Assembly (NCBI GenBank): GCA_963708545.1
Contig: CAVPUD010000154.1
Coordinates: 1-6,971 of the forward strand
Direction: 5' to 3'
Source of the DNA: Extensimonas sp963708545
GTDB lineage: Bacteria; Pseudomonadota; Gammaproteobacteria; Burkholderiales; Burkholderiaceae_C
Length of the DNA stretch: 6,971 nucleotides
Shown: positions 5,056-6,971 of the stretch, piece after piece
Layout of the letters: each line of letters starts with the position of its first letter
Numbering within the stretch: position 1 is the first letter of the stretch
Made by a program: the position numbers and the translations under genes
Notes under the pieces: model-generated
The model's input: only the letters and a program-made list of their open reading frames with translations
Told to the model about the DNA's origin: nothing
Database searches by the model: none

Positions 5056-6971
5056 AGCGCGTGGTAAATCTTTTCGGCCAGCGCGCGCGAGATGCCCTCG
5101 ACCGTGCACAGGTCTGCGACGCTGGCTTCGGCCACGCCGCGCACGCCGCCGAAGCGCTGCAGCAGGCGCGCGCGTTTTTTCGGGCCCACGCCGGGGATGT
5201 CTTCGAGCCGGCTGCCACCCACGCGCACCTTGGCGCGCGCGGCGCGCATGCCCGTGATGGCAAAGCGGTGCGCCTCGTCGCGGATTTGCGCCACCAGCAG
5301 CAGTGCTGCCGAATCGTGCCCGAGCGCGATTTTTTCGCGCCCGTCGGCGAATACGAGTTCTTCGAGGCCGACCTTGCGGCCCTCGCCCTTTTCGACGCCG
5401 ACGATGCGCGCAATGTCCAGCCCCAGCGCAGTGAACACCTCGCGCGCGACGCCGACCTGGCCTTTGCCGCCGTCGATCAGCACCAGATCGGGCAGGCGTG
5501 CGCGGGTTTTGCCGGGCTCCACGCCTTGCCCCGCACCCGCAGCGACAGCATCCGCGCCGATTGCGCCTTCTGGGGCCGGCACCCCCGCACGCACGGCTTC
5601 GGCGAGCTTGCCGTAGCGGCGCTGCAGCACCTGGCGCATGGCGGCGTAGTCGTCGCCGCCGGTGATGCCTTCGATGCGGTAGCGCCGGTATTCGCTGGGC
5701 TGCATCTTGTGGTGCTGGAACACCACGCACGATGCCTGCGTGGCTTCGCCCGCGGTGTGCGAGACGTCGAAGCACTCGATCGTGAGCGCGTCGAGGTCTT
5801 GCACGGTGAGGTCCAGCGCCTCGGCGAGCGCGCGCGTGCGTGCCTGCTGCGAGCCTTCTTCGGCGAGCAGGCGCGCGAGCTGGAGGTCGGCGTTTTTTTG
5901 CGCCATTTCGAGCCAGACGCGGCGCTGCTCGCGCGGCTGGTGCACGGCGTGCACGCGCGTGCCGCTTTGCTCGGCCAGCGCCTGCAAGAGCTGCGCCGAG
6001 ACGGGTTCGCTGGTCACGAGCACGGGCGGCACGGGCACGCCCAGGTAGTGCTGGGCGATGAAGGCTTCGAGCACCTGCGCTTCGATAGCGCGCGCTGCGG
6101 GCCGCGCCGCGCTGGCCTGCTGCGCCGCGCCGCCCTGCCCTGGCGCGGCGGCCTGCGCCGTGGCTTCGGTGGCATCCGCATCCTCCGCGGACTCCACAGT
6201 TTCGCTCGATTCCCACAGCGCCGCGGCGTCTTCGACATGCTGGGGAAAGTAGGCGCGGTCGCCCAGGTGGCGGCCGCCGCGCACCATGGCTAGGTTCACG
6301 CAGGCGCGCCCGCCCTGCACGCGCACGGCGAGGATGTCCACGTCCTGGTCGGGCGCCGTCTCCACGGCCTGCTGGTGCAGCACGCGCGCCAGGGCCGTGA
6401 TCTGGTTGCGCAGTTCGGCGGCCTGCTCGAATTCGAGCTTTTCGGCGTGCGCGCGCATGCGCGCTTCGAGCTCCTGCAGCAGTTGCTGCGTCTGGCCGCG
6501 CAGCAGCGCCTCGGCATGCTGCACGTCCTGCGCGTAGGCCGCGGGCGTGATCGCGCCCACGCAAGGGCCCGAGCAGCGCTTGATCTGGTAGAGCAGACAG
6601 GGCCGCGTGCGGTTGGCAAACACCGTGTCTTCGCAGGTGCGCAGGCGAAACACCTTTTGCAGCAGCTGGATCGTCTCTTTCACGGCCCAGCCGTTCGGGT
6701 AGGGGCCGAAATAGCGGTGCTTTTTGTCGATGGCGCCGCGGTAGTACGCGAGGCGCGGAAACTGCTGCTCGGGCACCTGCGCCGGCCTGCCCGCACCTGC
6801 CGCAGACGCCTCGCGCGCCACGCCCGTGAGCTGCAAAAAAGGGTAGCTCTTGTCGTCGCGAAACAGGATGTTGTAGCGCGGGTGCTGCGTCTTGATGAGG
6901 TTGTTTTCGAGCAGCAGCGCCTCGGCCTCGGAGCGCACCACGGTCGTCTCCATGCGCACGATCTTGCCCAC
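5049..6971 (-). CDS. uvrC: UvrABC excinuclease subunit C, N-terminus cut by window edge
   Basis: UvrC makes both incisions in nucleotide excision repair. 640 residues are visible; family comparison suggests about 65 N-terminal residues, with the GIY and YIG strands, lie beyond 6971. In visible numbering: the end of the GIY-YIG domain (EAEALLLENNLIK 15-27, FRDDKSYPFL 37-46); four cysteines (113, 125, 133, 137) of the CEDTVF..RPCLLYQIKRCSGPC region; a UVR motif (~165-195) that binds UvrB; the RNase H-like 5'-incision nuclease with FDVSH (Asp402), LVLIDGGKGQ (Asp500) and DEAHRFA (His568); and two helix-hairpin-helix motifs (592-608, 622-638). Ala-rich inserts occur at ~51-68, ~254-296 and ~459-492, with catalytic motifs intact. 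The apparent GTG start at 6971 is an edge artefact. pgsA follows on the same strand. Confidence 0.97.
   Translation of the reverse strand: MGKIVRMETTVVRSEAEALLLENNLIKTQHPRYNILFRDDKSYPFLQLTGVAREASAAGAGRPAQVPEQQFPRLAYYRGAIDKKHRYFGPYPNGWAVKETIQLLQKVFRLRTCEDTVFANRTRPCLLYQIKRCSGPCVGAITPAAYAQDVQHAEALLRGQTQQLLQELEARMRAHAEKLEFEQAAELRNQITALARVLHQQAVETAPDQDVDILAVRVQGGRACVNLAMVRGGRHLGDRAYFPQHVEDAAALWESSETVESAEDADATEATAQAAAPGQGGAAQQASAARPAARAIEAQVLEAFIAQHYLGVPVPPVLVTSEPVSAQLLQALAEQSGTRVHAVHQPREQRRVWLEMAQKNADLQLARLLAEEGSQQARTRALAEALDLTVQDLDALTIECFDVSHTAGEATQASCVVFQHHKMQPSEYRRYRIEGITGGDDYAAMRQVLQRRYGKLAEAVRAGVPAPEGAIGADAVAAGAGQGVEPGKTRARLPDLVLIDGGKGQVGVAREVFTALGLDIARIVGVEKGEGRKVGLEELVFADGREKIALGHDSAALLLVAQIRDEAHRFAITGMRAARAKVRVGGSRLEDIPGVGPKKRARLLQRFGGVRGVAEASVADLCTVEGISRALAEKIYHALR

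Noticed and set aside
4007..6293. Long plus-strand frames over pgsA and uvrC, and a 511-codon alternate minus frame (5029-6564)
   Set aside because: They are shadows of UvrC, PgsA and the dehydrogenase; translations are rich in Arg/Ala/His, and the real frames carry all family motifs.
1..6971. CRISPR array, insertion sequence, toxin-antitoxin pair or novel defence system
   Set aside because: No regularly spaced repeats, transposase, or small paired frames with ribosome sites were found; the window is accounted for by housekeeping genes on one strand.

Overview
The window reads as a chromosomal core segment of a high-GC betaproteobacterium, most likely a Comamonadaceae member (Acidovorax or Verminephrobacter type, order Burkholderiales). 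This rests on recalled protein similarity (PgsA, PpiD, UvrC, HU), on the gene order, and on an intergenic repeat that resembles one I associate with that family. No database search was possible.

Every gene I can support lies on the minus strand, so transcription runs from high to low coordinates. In transcription order: uvrC (nucleotide excision repair nuclease, N-terminus cut by the window edge, stop at 5049); pgsA (phosphatidylglycerophosphate synthase, 4945-4379); a tartrate/D-malate dehydrogenase of the ttuC/dmlA type (4309-3206); a roughly 280-bp gap carrying a near-consensus sigma70 promoter; hupB-type HU protein (2927-2655, GTG start); tRNA-Val(UAC) (2593-2518) and its terminator; ppiD (periplasmic folding chaperone, 2356-440); tRNA-His(GUG) (373-297) with its own -10 box and a UUCG-loop terminator. 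The leftmost ~250 bp are more AT-rich and hold no gene I can defend.

Functionally these are two familiar core blocks. uvrC-pgsA is an old neighbour pair (DNA repair next to phospholipid synthesis), and hupB-(tRNA-Val)-ppiD follows the hupB-ppiD order known from many Proteobacteria. The tartrate/malate dehydrogenase is the one catabolic gene between them, with no visible regulator or transporter beside it.

I found no sign of a new defence, mobile or biosynthetic system. The points worth a second look are small: alanine-rich insertions in UvrC, a 31-bp inverted repeat over the uvrC stop codon, a family-type intergenic repeat in the dehydrogenase leader, a shared tail motif on the two tRNA terminators, and an AT-richer left edge abutting the 3' side of the tRNA-His gene.
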